Source of the DNA: Hoeflea sp. 108
GTDB taxonomy: Bacteria; Pseudomonadota; Alphaproteobacteria; Rhizobiales; Rhizobiaceae
Length of the DNA: 64,000 bases
Assembly: GCF_000372965.1 (NCBI RefSeq)
Contig: NZ_KB890024.1
Span: 2,730,839 to 2,794,838, forward strand
Direction: 5' to 3'
In this document: positions 7,408 to 14,017 of the stretch, in pieces
Layout of the letters: the number at the start of each line of letters is the position of its first letter
Position numbering within the stretch: position 1 is the stretch's first letter
Made by a program: the position numbers and the translations under genes
The notes under the pieces: generated by a model
Seen by the model: the letters and a program-made list of their open reading frames with translations, nothing else
Told to the model about the DNA's origin: nothing
The model's database searches: none

Positions 7408-7962
7408 CTAAGCCGCCCTCTCGACTATCATTCGGTATGTCTGCGTCGCTTGGCCGGCCACGGCGACACCCACAGCCTCTGCCGCGTCCGCGTTCTTGAC
7501 ATCGATCTTGAATGCCCGGCACCGGTCGACTGCGGCACGCTTCCATGCCGCCCGATCAAACCCAGGCGAGCGCCCCATGCCGAGGAAGTGCTTTCGCCAT
7601 GTCGCCGACGGGATCGTCTCCCAAGGGATGCGATAGGCGGCGATGATCGCCACAGCGGCACACACCAGCCCTTCGAGCTGCAGTGCGTTCGGATTGATGG
7701 TTTGCTCTTCGACTAGGCCGCCGAGGTCCTGCCGCTTCTTCGTGAAGGTCTTCACGTTTCGCATGGGTTGCTCGATCGAGACGAAGTCGGGCCGGCCAGC
7801 CTTGAACATCACCACGAGCTTCTGAGCGAGCGACGCCGCCTTTTCCTCGGCGTTGTCACCTTCAGCCTTGATGAGGCCTGTCTTGATTGATGCGAGAGGC
7901 GAGCCGGGCTCGTACCAGGCGAAGCCGGTTACCGTTGCGATGTCGAGGCCGAGGATAAGCAT
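7408..7962 (-). CDS. RuvC-like Holliday-junction resolvase / RNase H-fold nuclease
   Basis: The protein has 184 residues. The N-terminal strand MLILGLDIATVTGFAWYEPG supplies the first acidic residue of a RuvC/RNase H fold, VSIEQPMRNVK supplies the second, and KNADAAEAVGVAVAG matches the C-terminal D-x2-D/E-A helix. Phage enzymes of this type resolve recombination or replication junctions before packaging. The ATG at 7962 is preferred over the long upstream extension because its TGATG overlap couples it to the 37-residue membrane peptide gene upstream. Assignment to the fold is confident; substrate is inferred. Confidence 0.8.
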   Translation of the reverse strand: MLILGLDIATVTGFAWYEPGSPLASIKTGLIKAEGDNAEEKAASLAQKLVVMFKAGRPDFVSIEQPMRNVKTFTKKRQDLGGLVEEQTINPNALQLEGLVCAAVAIIAAYRIPWETIPSATWRKHFLGMGRSPGFDRAAWKRAAVDRCRAFKIDVKNADAAEAVGVAVAGQATQTYRMIVERAA

Positions 7963-8075
7963 CAGGGGCGCACCACCGTCATAAACAGCACGAAGGCATA
8001 GGCAGCAGACGTGGCGCAGCCCCACAGGCAGATTGCAGCCAGCCGGCGACGCAATGGCGTGATGGGACCGTCCAT
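7962..8075 (-). CDS. 37-residue single-pass membrane peptide
   Basis: The frame reads MDGPITPLRRRLAAICLWGC then ATSAAYAFVLFMTVVRP. It has a basic N-terminal patch and one hydrophobic helix. The start is coupled by TAATG to the stop of the gene at 8075-8410 and the stop by TGATG to the RuvC-like gene. Both junctions argue that it is translated. Role unknown; small membrane peptides in phage early operons can affect host membrane processes. Confidence 0.6.
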   Translation of the reverse strand: MDGPITPLRRRLAAICLWGCATSAAYAFVLFMTVVRP

Positions 8076-8410
8076 TACGCAGCCTCCCCGCATTTGCCGC
8101 TCGCGTTGTCCGCCCATGAGGCGTAGGCTGCGGAATGAACAGCAAGCACAAGCTCCCGGCGACGCTCGTACTCTGCGCCGGTCACCCGACCAAATTTTAC
8201 CTTGTCTCCACCATCGACGACGCCGCGGACTTCCTCTTCATTCATTGGACGGGAAACGACAGTATTCGGTGGCTTGACGCCATGAACCAGTGCGCTCTTG
8301 CCGCCGCAGGCACGGTTTCCGTGGAAAGCGCGACGTCCACGTTTGTCGCAGCAATCAGAGCCGCCGGCATGCGTGTCGACCCGGCCGTTCTCATGTAGCG
8401 GCTTCAGCAT
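8075..8410 (-). CDS. Phage hypothetical protein, antisense to a DUF982 gene
   Basis: This is a 111-residue frame starting at ATG 8410, two codons after the TAA of the upstream gene (TAAGTGATG), and ending in TAATG with the 37-residue gene. These junctions are what a coupled phage operon would show. The sequence is basic, with CCDKRGRR early and a helical C-terminus (AEYERRRELVLAVHSAAYASWA). No family is recognised. The whole gene lies opposite a frame on the plus strand that resembles DUF982, so at least one of the two may be non-coding; junction evidence favours this frame and homology favours the other. Confidence 0.5.
   Translation of the reverse strand: MLKPLHENGRVDTHAGGSDCCDKRGRRAFHGNRACGGKSALVHGVKPPNTVVSRPMNEEEVRGVVDGGDKVKFGRVTGAEYERRRELVLAVHSAAYASWADNASGKCGEAA
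8135..8398 (+). CDS. DUF982 domain protein
   Basis: This 87-residue protein follows the pattern of DUF982, a family frequent in Rhizobiales: a V-S-T-x-x-D-A strand and turn, FLFIHW, a central A-x3-C (DAMNQC), G-T-V and a closing helix STFVAAIRAAGMRVD. The function of DUF982 is unknown. There is no strong Shine-Dalgarno, and it is nested completely inside a minus-strand frame. It is either a cargo gene inserted opposite the operon or a true antisense overlap. Confidence 0.55.
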   Translation: MNSKHKLPATLVLCAGHPTKFYLVSTIDDAADFLFIHWTGNDSIRWLDAMNQCALAAAGTVSVESATSTFVAAIRAAGMRVDPAVLM

Positions 8411-8413
8411 CAC

Positions 8414-8962
8414 TTACTCCGCCGCTTCGGCGAACGGGTCACCGACTTCCTCGCCACCCTGGATCAGCTCGTCGCCGCCCTTGGCCGCGTTCCGCTTCTC
8501 CATCGCTGACTGCAGGTCTTCGCGCATGATGCGCTGGCCTTCGTGCCAGCCCTGCAACCATGCCTGACCTGCAGCAGATGCTGCGTCATACGGAGCTTCT
8601 GGACCCTTGCCGAGCAGACCAGCCGCCTTGCCCTCCTCGAATGCCCTGTCTTCAAGCGGTGTGCGATCGACGAACATGTCAGGCTGGAAGTTGACCGGCA
8701 GCGCGAACCACGATGCAATCTCGGCACGACGAAGAATTTCCGCCGGCACAATGTCGGGGTCTTCGAGCGCTGCGCACCGTGCCATGTAATCCAGATCGGC
8801 CATGACCAGACCGTCGGCCTTCGCAGTCTTCTTCAGCTTCTTCAGCGCGTCCTGCGCCGACCTGACGATGCCCTTCTGCGCCTCGATCAGATTGAAGTGG
8901 TGGAACATAAGGGCGCGCTGTTCGCCGACGCTCAACTCGCTGTTGTGTCCTGCTATGCTCAT
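8414..8962 (-). CDS. Phage protein with RMF-like C-terminal segment
   Basis: The protein has 182 residues. The N-terminal part is helical and basic (ALKKLKKTAKADG). The central part has FALPVNFQPDMF. From about residue 130, EEGKAAGLLGKGPEAPYD followed by QAWLQGWHEGQ matches the Gly/Pro/Trp pattern of ribosome-modulation-factor-like segments common in alphaproteobacterial phage proteins. RMF dimerises stationary-phase ribosomes in enterobacteria; whether phage versions bind ribosomes is unknown. It is first of a tightly coupled leftward gene chain, with its TAA abutting the next start. Confidence 0.6.
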   Translation of the reverse strand: MSIAGHNSELSVGEQRALMFHHFNLIEAQKGIVRSAQDALKKLKKTAKADGLVMADLDYMARCAALEDPDIVPAEILRRAEIASWFALPVNFQPDMFVDRTPLEDRAFEEGKAAGLLGKGPEAPYDAASAAGQAWLQGWHEGQRIMREDLQSAMEKRNAAKGGDELIQGGEEVGDPFAEAAE

Positions 8963-8972
8963 GTTGCTCTCC

Positions 8973-9128
8973 TCACCACACCGTGGCGCGTTGGGTTGTC
9001 GGTCGTTGGGTGATGGCCATGCTGTTGGCGTCGATGGCCCAGATGGTCACAAGGACCGCCGCAGCCGCGCAGGCTGCATAAGCAACCCCTCGCGCCGGCC
9101 GGTGCCTCACCCGCTCAATTTCGAGCAT
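8973..9128 (-). CDS. Small single-pass membrane protein (51 aa)
   Basis: Starting at ATG 9128 (14-bp overlap with the previous gene), the product MLEIERVRHRPARG is followed by one hydrophobic helix (VAYAACAAAAVLVTIWAI) and a short polar tail. A longer upstream start exists but would overlap the neighbour by 59 bp. Unknown function; a typical small phage operon membrane protein. Confidence 0.5.
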   Translation of the reverse strand: MLEIERVRHRPARGVAYAACAAAAVLVTIWAIDANSMAITQRPTTQRATVW

Positions 9129-9462
9129 CAAAGTCGCTCGTGCCCACCTGCGTAGGCTTTTGGTAATCCGCATCTCGGGTCGCTTTCAGTTCGTGCCGCT
9201 CCGCGTCTTTGCGGTCGGCGGCGGCCTCGGTTCGCTCGCACATCTGGTCGTATGCGAGCTTCAGCCGGCGATACGCCTCACCGGCCACGTCTGACATTTC
9301 TCCGACCCTGTACTGGAGCCGATAGAGGTAGCTCTCGCGAACCCCGATCCGCTTCGAAAGCCGGAACCTTGCCGCCCCGTCAGTATCTTTCCTGCCCCGA
9401 TACTCAGCGTCATGCAGAGCATCGGCCCAGGTCTTTGCTTCGTTCAGTGCAACGGTACTCAT
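9115..9462 (-). CDS. Phage hypothetical protein, helical (115 aa)
   Basis: This is a 115-residue, highly charged, mostly helical protein (WADALHDAEYRGRKD, AYDQMCERTEAAADRKDAERHE). The segment ARFRLSKRIGVRESYLYRLQYR may be a helix-turn-helix, as in a short DNA-binding protein. The start at 9462 has GAGGG upstream and an ATGA overlap with the previous stop, so it is preferred over the 17-codon extension. Function not recognised. Confidence 0.55.
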   Translation of the reverse strand: MSTVALNEAKTWADALHDAEYRGRKDTDGAARFRLSKRIGVRESYLYRLQYRVGEMSDVAGEAYRRLKLAYDQMCERTEAAADRKDAERHELKATRDADYQKPTQVGTSDFDARN

Positions 9463-9692
9463 GCCGCCCTCGGAAGAACTTTTTCCGTGCTCGGAAAAAC
9501 GTTTGCCGCACATTCCAGGTCTCCACGGTTACGTTTGAACCGTGGGTTGCCGGCTATTTCCGCCGGGTAGCCCACTAGGCGGGGTGTCCCGTCGGAGTAG
9601 TCCAACGTCAGATCCATGAAAGGATCGAACCATGCGCACTCATCAGAACCGCCGAGCCCGTCAGAGTGTGCAGCTGCAGTTTTCGTTCTCAT
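9459..9692 (-). CDS. Phage hypothetical protein (77 aa)
   Basis: This 77-residue frame from ATG 9692 is joined to the upstream membrane gene by ATGA and to the downstream gene by another ATGA. The middle (FMDLTLDYSDGTPRLVGYP) is beta-like. It is not recognised. Coupling at both ends is the main support. Its 3' part contains the palindrome at 9480-9499. Confidence 0.5.
   Translation of the reverse strand: MRTKTAAAHSDGLGGSDECAWFDPFMDLTLDYSDGTPRLVGYPAEIAGNPRFKRNRGDLECAANVFPSTEKVLPRAA
9480..9499. promoter_or_regulatory. Perfect 8+8 palindrome, possible operator or hairpin
   Basis: TTTTTCCG at 9480-9487 and CGGAAAAA at 9492-9499 are exact inverse repeats around TGCT, with another CGGAA at 9471-9475 adding a second, wider dyad. 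The palindrome lies 18-37 bp before the ATG at 9462. It could be a protein-binding site or an RNA hairpin occluding or exposing the downstream start. It differs from the GTGAAAG operators of the phage. Confidence 0.35.
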
Positions 9693-9868
9693 GGCCTGCA
9701 AGCCCTGCGAACGAAGGTGAAAAGTCCAAGGCCGATCGCGGCTGCAACCGCTATCGGCCAGACAATGATGACGACGTTTTCGCGGAGCCCCAAAGGGGCA
9801 TCGCGGGATACAGCCGAGGCAGCGCCAATAACGCCGAGCGCATAAAGGGCTGAGGCCAGCCAGGTCAT
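9689..9868 (-). CDS. Small membrane protein with two helices (59 aa)
   Basis: From ATG 9868 the product has two hydrophobic helices, MTWLASALYALGVIGAAS and VVIIVWPIAVAAAIGLGLF, separated by a short charged loop with SRDAPLGLREN, and a basic C-terminus FVRRACRP. It is joined to neighbours by ATGA overlaps at both ends. Holin-like size and topology, but its position in the early operon argues against a simple lysis role. Unknown. Confidence 0.55.
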   Translation of the reverse strand: MTWLASALYALGVIGAASAVSRDAPLGLRENVVIIVWPIAVAAAIGLGLFTFVRRACRP

Positions 9869-9954
9869 GACGCCCTCGACATCAATGCGTGGGCGACCCA
9901 GCCGAACGTCGCGGCGACAGACAGCGAAAACCACCAAAGCAGAAACAGCGTCAT
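9865..9954 (-). CDS. 29-residue membrane peptide
   Basis: The frame MTLFLLWWFSLSVAATFGWV plus AHALMSRAS is one continuous hydrophobic helix with a short polar tail. It begins with an ATGA overlap on the methyltransferase stop and ends in an ATGA overlap with the next gene, strong positional evidence for translation of a peptide too short for routine gene calling. No function can be assigned. Confidence 0.55.
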   Translation of the reverse strand: MTLFLLWWFSLSVAATFGWVAHALMSRAS

Positions 9955-11450
9955 GCTGCGGCCCTCGCCTTCATCCATGCGGCGCTGCAGGAGGCGCACG
10001 AGGCTTGGCTATGAGCCCATTTGCACGAGTCCGGTTTCTGGCAGCGTGTGTTGGTGAATTGGGTGGCCGAGGCTTCCGGGGAGGAGGACGGGGCCTCGGC
10101 CTTATCCGCAGCCGGGGAGGAGTTCGGCTTCTGCGGATCAGTACCGGACAGCGACGGTTCAACGTCATTGACGTTCGCCAGTCGGGCCTTGCCCTTCACT
10201 GCAGCGAATGCGTCGCCATCCGATTGGGAATTGGGTGCATGTCTTTCCACGCTGTCAGACCGCCCCATACCGGTGGGGCCTCCCTTAGCACCCTGGATAG
10301 GCATGCCGGGCAGGACTTGAACCTGCGTATTCACCACGATCTCGGTCAGCGAGCCGGAGTCGAACCGGCCTGCGTCGTCAGCCGATACCGGCTGTCCTGC
10401 TTCCGCACCCCAGCCGTGCCATCCAGGCCGGGCCGTGCGCGCGAACATCTCGATCTTGGGAAGATTCGGAAACTGGCGCTCGATCAGTTCCGCGAACAGT
10501 TCGGGCTTGGCGCTATGAGCGCCGACGGCTGCCAGGATCAGGCTCTCTGGCTGGGTGCCCATCTCGGGCGCAGGAATCGAACCCTTGGTACCGATCAGCA
10601 GCAACTCGTGCTTGTTGCGGGTCCAATAACCCGTGCCGATACGATCCTTGGCCCAGATGATGTGCGACTTGTAGGTGAAGCCCCACGCCGCCATGACGCG
10701 CAAAGCTTCGGGGAGCATCGGAGCGGTGGCCCAGAGAAACAGGACGCAGTCGTCGGCTGCGGGCACTTCCAGCGCTGCGATGTCGTCGAGCAGCATGGTC
10801 GGATAGTGATTGTCTGCCGCGCGATCCATGCCGGTGTCGCGGCTGTAAGGTTCGAAGCGCCAAGGCGGGTCGGCGTAGACGACACCAAAGCTGCCCTGCC
10901 CAAGGCTCGCGGCAGCGGCGCGCATCTTCGCAGCAAGCGCGGCCTCCTTCTCGTCTCGGGCAAGACGCTTTTCGCCTGCCTTGAGCAGATTGGTGGTAAC
11001 GCGCTCGTGTTCAGCCTCGACCCTGTCGCGCCATTCGCCGACCATGGATTCGAACTCGGCTTCCGGGACGGCGGCCATCTTCTGCGCGCGAGCAGAAAGC
11101 TTGTGGTCGATGCCGGCCTCAGCCAAGACTGGCCTGCTGAAAACCACTTCCTCGACGGAAGGGGTTTTCTTGGGACGACCGCCTTCGCTAAGTCCGACCG
11201 TCGCCCGCTGCCCAGCGATCATCTCGCCAAGGCGACGCTCGGCCCGGATCCTGATCTCGGCGGCGTCCACCTCGAGCTGTTTGTTCTTCGCCTGCTTGGC
11301 GTAGGCCCGCATGGCTTCGGAGCGGTCGCGGATGTCCTTCACGTCGTCGACGGACTTCGCTTCGGCCAGCGCCTTGCAGGCGGCATCGTAGCGGATGAGC
11401 GACGGCACGGGATGCTCGCCAGTCGGCATGATCTGGTGCGCCAGGCTCAT
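9951..11450 (-). CDS. MT-A70 family N6-adenine DNA methyltransferase
   Basis: The protein has 499 residues. Residues about 1-190 form a helical, charged N-terminal extension (KSVDDVKDIRDRSEAMRAYA, EIRIRAERRLGEMI) often found on phage MT-A70 proteins. The catalytic core starts with VVYADPPWRFEPYS, containing the DPPW motif, followed by FLWATAPMLPEAL, WGFTYKSHIIWAKD and KHELLLIGTKG, as in the MT-A70 fold. The last 130 residues are a low-complexity Ser/Pro region ending in a Cys-rich tail (CQKPDSCKWAH, CASC) that may bind zinc. It methylates adenine in DNA, probably shielding phage DNA from restriction or tuning replication. It begins with an ATGA overlap on the Cro-like gene, so it sits in the early leftward transcript under repressor control. 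Confidence 0.9.
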   Translation of the reverse strand: MSLAHQIMPTGEHPVPSLIRYDAACKALAEAKSVDDVKDIRDRSEAMRAYAKQAKNKQLEVDAAEIRIRAERRLGEMIAGQRATVGLSEGGRPKKTPSVEEVVFSRPVLAEAGIDHKLSARAQKMAAVPEAEFESMVGEWRDRVEAEHERVTTNLLKAGEKRLARDEKEAALAAKMRAAAASLGQGSFGVVYADPPWRFEPYSRDTGMDRAADNHYPTMLLDDIAALEVPAADDCVLFLWATAPMLPEALRVMAAWGFTYKSHIIWAKDRIGTGYWTRNKHELLLIGTKGSIPAPEMGTQPESLILAAVGAHSAKPELFAELIERQFPNLPKIEMFARTARPGWHGWGAEAGQPVSADDAGRFDSGSLTEIVVNTQVQVLPGMPIQGAKGGPTGMGRSDSVERHAPNSQSDGDAFAAVKGKARLANVNDVEPSLSGTDPQKPNSSPAADKAEAPSSSPEASATQFTNTRCQKPDSCKWAHSQASCASCSAAWMKARAAA

Positions 11451-11653
11451 GCTGCAGTCTCCGAAGCAGGACCAAAGATGTCAGGCCGGAGCAGGTGGCG
11501 AGAGACACCTGTGATGCGCTCAACATCGAGAACCCGTTCAGGCGGGCACTTCCGCCATTGTGAGACGGCCTGGGGCGTTAAGCCCCCGATGGAACGGGCC
11601 AAGGCCGCAGGACCGCCTGCCACTTCAACTGCTGTTTCGATTGCGTCAGCCAT
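11447..11653 (-). CDS. Cro/YdaS-type phage repressor
   Basis: From ATG 11653 the product has 68 residues: GGPAALARSIGGLTPQAVSQWRK is a helix-turn-helix of the YdaS/Cro kind, followed by PPERVLDVERITGVSRHLLRP, the characteristic second half of this family. It is divergent from the CI-type gene at 11737, with two palindromic operators between them, the usual Cro/CI switch arrangement. The ATG just inside the operator-proximal edge was chosen because an upstream extension would cover operator DNA. Confidence 0.85.
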   Translation of the reverse strand: MADAIETAVEVAGGPAALARSIGGLTPQAVSQWRKCPPERVLDVERITGVSRHLLRPDIFGPASETAA

Positions 11654-11660
11654 GCCGAAA

Positions 11661-11679
11661 GTGAAAGCATATCTTTCAC
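11661..11679. promoter_or_regulatory. Operator copy 1 of the phage switch
   Basis: GTGAAAGCATATCTTTCAC is a perfect palindrome with 7-bp arms and a 5-bp centre. It lies 7 bp upstream of the Cro-like ATG. A second copy lies 41 bp away and two more copies lie at 16155 and 16189, defining a repeated 19-bp repressor site. Confidence 0.8.
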
Positions 11680-11701
11680 ATAATAGCAAGCATCTCTTTC
11701 A

Positions 11702-11720
11702 GTGAAAGCGCGGCTTTCGT
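11702..11720. promoter_or_regulatory. Operator copy 2 of the phage switch
   Basis: GTGAAAGCGCGGCTTTCGT matches copy 1 in both half-sites except the last two bases of the right arm. It lies 16 bp upstream of the CI-type ATG. The 41-bp spacing to copy 1 is about four helical turns, placing both on the same DNA face. Confidence 0.75.
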
Positions 11721-11736
11721 CTGACATTGTCGGGTC

Positions 11737-12261
11737 ATGAGAAAAGAACCCAAACCGGAAGACATCGCGCTAGGTCAGCGCATCAAATGGGTGCGCGAGC
11801 AACAACGGCTTAAGCCTGCAGAGTTCGCGCGGCCGTTGGATGTGACAAGGCAAGCTGTGGTCAACTGGGAACGTGGGCATGGCGCTGACCGGAAGCGACT
11901 GGAAAGGATCGCACTCGTCTACGGCGTGAGTTTCGATTGGTTAGCCACGAACCGCGGCGAGCCGGTTCTGGGCGCCATGCAGCACCCAAGCCCGCTGCCC
12001 GTCGTGATTGAGAGCCCAGCTGAACAAAAGCCGGCAAGGGACGAACCGCTTCGCGCCAGCGATGTCGACGAACCGATTGTCGGTATCCGCGCGATTGAAT
12101 CCACCCTCAATCGAGTTGTCGGTCTTAAACAGAAGAACGTCCATCAACTGCTCAGCGAGATCAGCGATATGCTCGCGGCTAACGCTGACGAATCGAAACA
12201 AAATACGCTTCGTGGTCGATCTGAACCCGCCAGTCCCCACCATGCAAAAGCGCCATCATAA
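11737..12261 (+). CDS. XRE-family phage repressor, CI-like
   Basis: The protein has 174 residues. The N-terminal XRE helix-turn-helix spans about residues 10-60 (LGQRIKWVREQQRLKPAEFA, then RQAVVNWERGHG, and VYGVSFDWLATNRGEP, the typical C-cap). The C-terminal part is helical (VHQLLSEISDMLAAN) rather than an S24 peptidase, so it is probably not RecA-cleavable. It is transcribed divergently from the Cro-like gene across two operators and is the best candidate for the maintenance repressor. Its 3' end overlaps the convergent leftward gene at 12179 by 83 bp. Confidence 0.85.
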   Translation: MRKEPKPEDIALGQRIKWVREQQRLKPAEFARPLDVTRQAVVNWERGHGADRKRLERIALVYGVSFDWLATNRGEPVLGAMQHPSPLPVVIESPAEQKPARDEPLRASDVDEPIVGIRAIESTLNRVVGLKQKNVHQLLSEISDMLAANADESKQNTLRGRSEPASPHHAKAPS

Positions 12262-12439
12262 CGGATATCTCCGCTGCCTTTCGTTTGATGACGATGACCG
12301 GATCCAGCGGTGCGACTGCGCCGGCCGCTTCGATAAGGCCGGCGACGATTTCCTCGTTCCGCGATGCAAAGCGCGGCTTGATCTGATGCTGTATCGCCAA
12401 TTCGTGCCCCCGCCGGCCGCTACATGCGCTGCATTTCAT
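12179..12439 (-). CDS. Phage hypothetical protein (86 aa)
   Basis: From ATG 12439 the protein starts MKCSACSGRRGHELAIQHQ, a CxxC plus His pattern, and continues with a helical AGLIEAAGAVAPLDPVIVIKR and a beta-like end. It runs antisense into the 3' end of the CI-like gene and overlaps the upstream gene by 20 bp. Unknown function; possibly a zinc-bound small regulator. Confidence 0.5.
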   Translation of the reverse strand: MKCSACSGRRGHELAIQHQIKPRFASRNEEIVAGLIEAAGAVAPLDPVIVIKRKAAEISVMMALLHGGDWRVQIDHEAYFVSIRQR

Positions 12440-12668
12440 TGAGCTCTTCGGGCAGCTCGCCATACGCGACGATCAGCTTCGGATCTTCGAAATCTCCGGT
12501 GATGGCGTCACCCTCGCGCACAAAGGCGATGACCAGGGGTTTCCGGCCGGCCAGCCGTTCGGCCAATTGCTTGGCATGAACCAAGTCGCGGGCCTCGACT
12601 GGGGTATCCGCGACGACGGCGCCGCGCTTACCCGGCTGATAGCTCTGGACTACGTACATTGCACTCAT
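12420..12668 (-). CDS. Phage hypothetical protein (82 aa)
   Basis: The ATG at 12668 has GGGAGG 8 nt upstream and gives an 82-residue mixed alpha/beta protein (MYVVQSYQPGKRGAVVADTP, DLVHAKQLAERLAGRKPLVI, LIVAYGELPEELNEM). Its size and pattern fit small phage proteins of unknown role often placed near the immunity region. It forms a two-gene leftward unit with the gene at 12179, convergent on the CI-like gene. Confidence 0.6.
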   Translation of the reverse strand: MSAMYVVQSYQPGKRGAVVADTPVEARDLVHAKQLAERLAGRKPLVIAFVREGDAITGDFEDPKLIVAYGELPEELNEMQRM

Positions 12669-12815
12669 ACTCTCGCCTCCCATGGCGTTCTTGTTGGATG
12701 CCCAATAGGAACGCTGTCCTATCGACAGAGTCAAGAACGAAAGAGGAACAAATTCCTCGATTGATCAACAGACAGGTGCGCGCTTAGATCGGCAGGCAAG
12801 AAAGAGGAGTTCACA

Positions 12816-12998
12816 TTGCCGGTACTGCATCAACGTGGCGTCGACCTTCTGCTCGAGGTCATGGACGCTAAGGATCACATCGATAGCCTGAGCCGCGAGG
12901 AAATCAGAAAACTCCTGGTCGAGGTCAGTGATGTCCTTATGCTCCTATTGGAGCGCGACATCCCAGGTGCCCCGCCGCAAACAGGCAAAGCCGAATAG
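12816..12998 (+). CDS. Small helical protein, TTG start (60 aa)
   Basis: Start TTG at 12816 is supported by AAGAGGAG 6-7 nt upstream; no ATG lies nearby. The protein is amphipathic and helical (GVDLLLEVMDAKDHIDSL, EEIRKLLVEVSDVLMLLLERD). It resembles in style the short helical proteins that follow at 13017, 13623 and 13784. Function unknown. Confidence 0.45.
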   Translation: MPVLHQRGVDLLLEVMDAKDHIDSLSREEIRKLLVEVSDVLMLLLERDIPGAPPQTGKAE

Positions 12999-13016
12999 TG
13001 GGATCGGGCGCTCAAA

Positions 13017-13343
13017 ATGGTAACGAGCTATTTCATCTCGGAGCTGATACGCACCGCGAATGAGATATCGAAATTGACTCGTCCTGAAATGGCCCGGATG
13101 CTGCAGCGGGCCGCGAACACCATACGAGATTACCGCGAGCAAATCGCCTTCTCCGGTGGCCCTGCACATGACCTCACCCAAGACGACATCGTCTTCGAAT
13201 TGAACGCCATGGCCAGCGCGATCGACCTCTTCCCCGCTGAGAAAGTCTCGGCGATGCTGCTTGAGGCCGTGGAAGTCATGAAAGCTTGCAAAGCGCAGAT
13301 CGAGGAGAAGCGGAGGTCAACCTCGAATGACGGCAGAGCCTGA
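13017..13343 (+). CDS. Phage hypothetical protein (108 aa), helical
   Basis: This is a 108-residue helical protein (ELIRTANEISKLTRPEMARMLQ, AANTIRDYREQIA, EKVSAMLLEAVEVMKACKAQIEEK). It overlaps the next XRE gene by 17 bp. The AxMLxxAAxxIRxYR pattern recurs in the neighbouring small genes (AAADRIEAKR at 13623), suggesting a family of short related helical proteins in this cluster. Function not recognised. Confidence 0.5.
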   Translation: MVTSYFISELIRTANEISKLTRPEMARMLQRAANTIRDYREQIAFSGGPAHDLTQDDIVFELNAMASAIDLFPAEKVSAMLLEAVEVMKACKAQIEEKRRSTSNDGRA

Positions 13344-13566
13344 CATCATTGGGATCTTCGTGACCAACCTGCGGGCCTTGCGCCAGGCGAAAGGGCTTAC
13401 GCTCACCGAGTTGGCGCGGCGGGTCGGCTACAGTGAGCGATACCTCCAGATCATCGAACGCGGCGAAGTCGACCCGACCATCAACACGATGGCCGAGCTC
13501 GCCGCGGCCCTGGATGTGAAGGCAACGCAGCTGTTGGCGCCGGTGTTGGTGAATCGTGGCGAGTGA
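13327..13566 (+). CDS. XRE-family HTH regulator (79 aa)
   Basis: This is a complete single-domain XRE helix-turn-helix: FVTNLRALRQAKGLTLTELA, RRVGYSERYLQIIERGEVDP and MAELAAALDVKATQLLAP. It has the classic five-helix layout and no effector domain. The start overlaps the previous gene by 17 bp, indicating an operon. It resembles closely the broken XRE copy at 14014 (same NLRA, ALGV/IKxTQL-IAP features), which probably arose by duplication. A regulatory role within the prophage is likely; target unknown. Confidence 0.8.
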   Translation: MTAEPDIIGIFVTNLRALRQAKGLTLTELARRVGYSERYLQIIERGEVDPTINTMAELAAALDVKATQLLAPVLVNRGE

Positions 13567-13622
13567 TGACGCAAGAACGCCTCGACATTTTGGGGCTTAG
13601 AACGAACAAATGGAGACACCAC

Positions 13623-13784
13623 ATGCCGACAATCGTTGAGGATCTGCGCGCAATCGCTGCAAACCCTGCATCGCGGACCAAAGCCGAGGTGGTCGAAATC
13701 CTCCTGGCTGCCGCCGACAGGATCGAGGCCAAGCGGATAGAGTTGACAAGGATTTCGAACGACCGCAAGGGCGCCAAGCGGTGA
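13623..13784 (+). CDS. Small helical protein (53 aa)
   Basis: ATG 13623 has GGAG 9 nt upstream. The product MPTIVEDLRAIAANPASRTK continues AEVVEILLAAADRIEAKRIE and is helical and charged. It overlaps the next gene by TGATG. A longer in-frame start at 13563 would overlap the XRE stop and lacks an equivalent Shine-Dalgarno. Function unknown. Confidence 0.5.
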   Translation: MPTIVEDLRAIAANPASRTKAEVVEILLAAADRIEAKRIELTRISNDRKGAKR

Positions 13785-14017
13785 TGACTGGCCGAGACCC
13801 GCGGATAGACGCCCTCGCCGCCAGCGAATTGGTATCCTCGTCCCTACTCGCCTCTCTGATCGGCATGCTGGGGGCAAAGGGTATCTTGTCCGATGAGGAG
13901 GTTCGAGAAGTCTACGAACAAGCCCTCTACTTGCTTGAGCAGCACCAGAGCAATGAGCCGGAGTTGAAGACGGTGTACGAGGCCGCGCGGGAGATCATCG
14001 AGGCCGAACTGCGGTGA
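13784..14017 (+). CDS. Small helical protein (77 aa)
   Basis: The start ATG overlaps the previous stop (TGATG). The 77 residues are acidic and helical (ELVSSSLLASLIGMLGAKG, EEVREVYEQALYLLEQHQ, EAAREIIEAEL). Similar short acidic helical proteins occur in rhizobial genomes, but no named family is recognised. Its GTGA end coincides with the start of the degraded XRE copy. Confidence 0.5.
   Translation: MTGRDPRIDALAASELVSSSLLASLIGMLGAKGILSDEEVREVYEQALYLLEQHQSNEPELKTVYEAAREIIEAELR

Noticed and set aside
9867..11705. Long plus-strand open frame (612 codons) opposite the MT-A70 methyltransferase
   Set aside because: Antisense shadow in GC-rich DNA; no family features, while the minus strand has the DPPW methyltransferase motifs and coupled neighbours.
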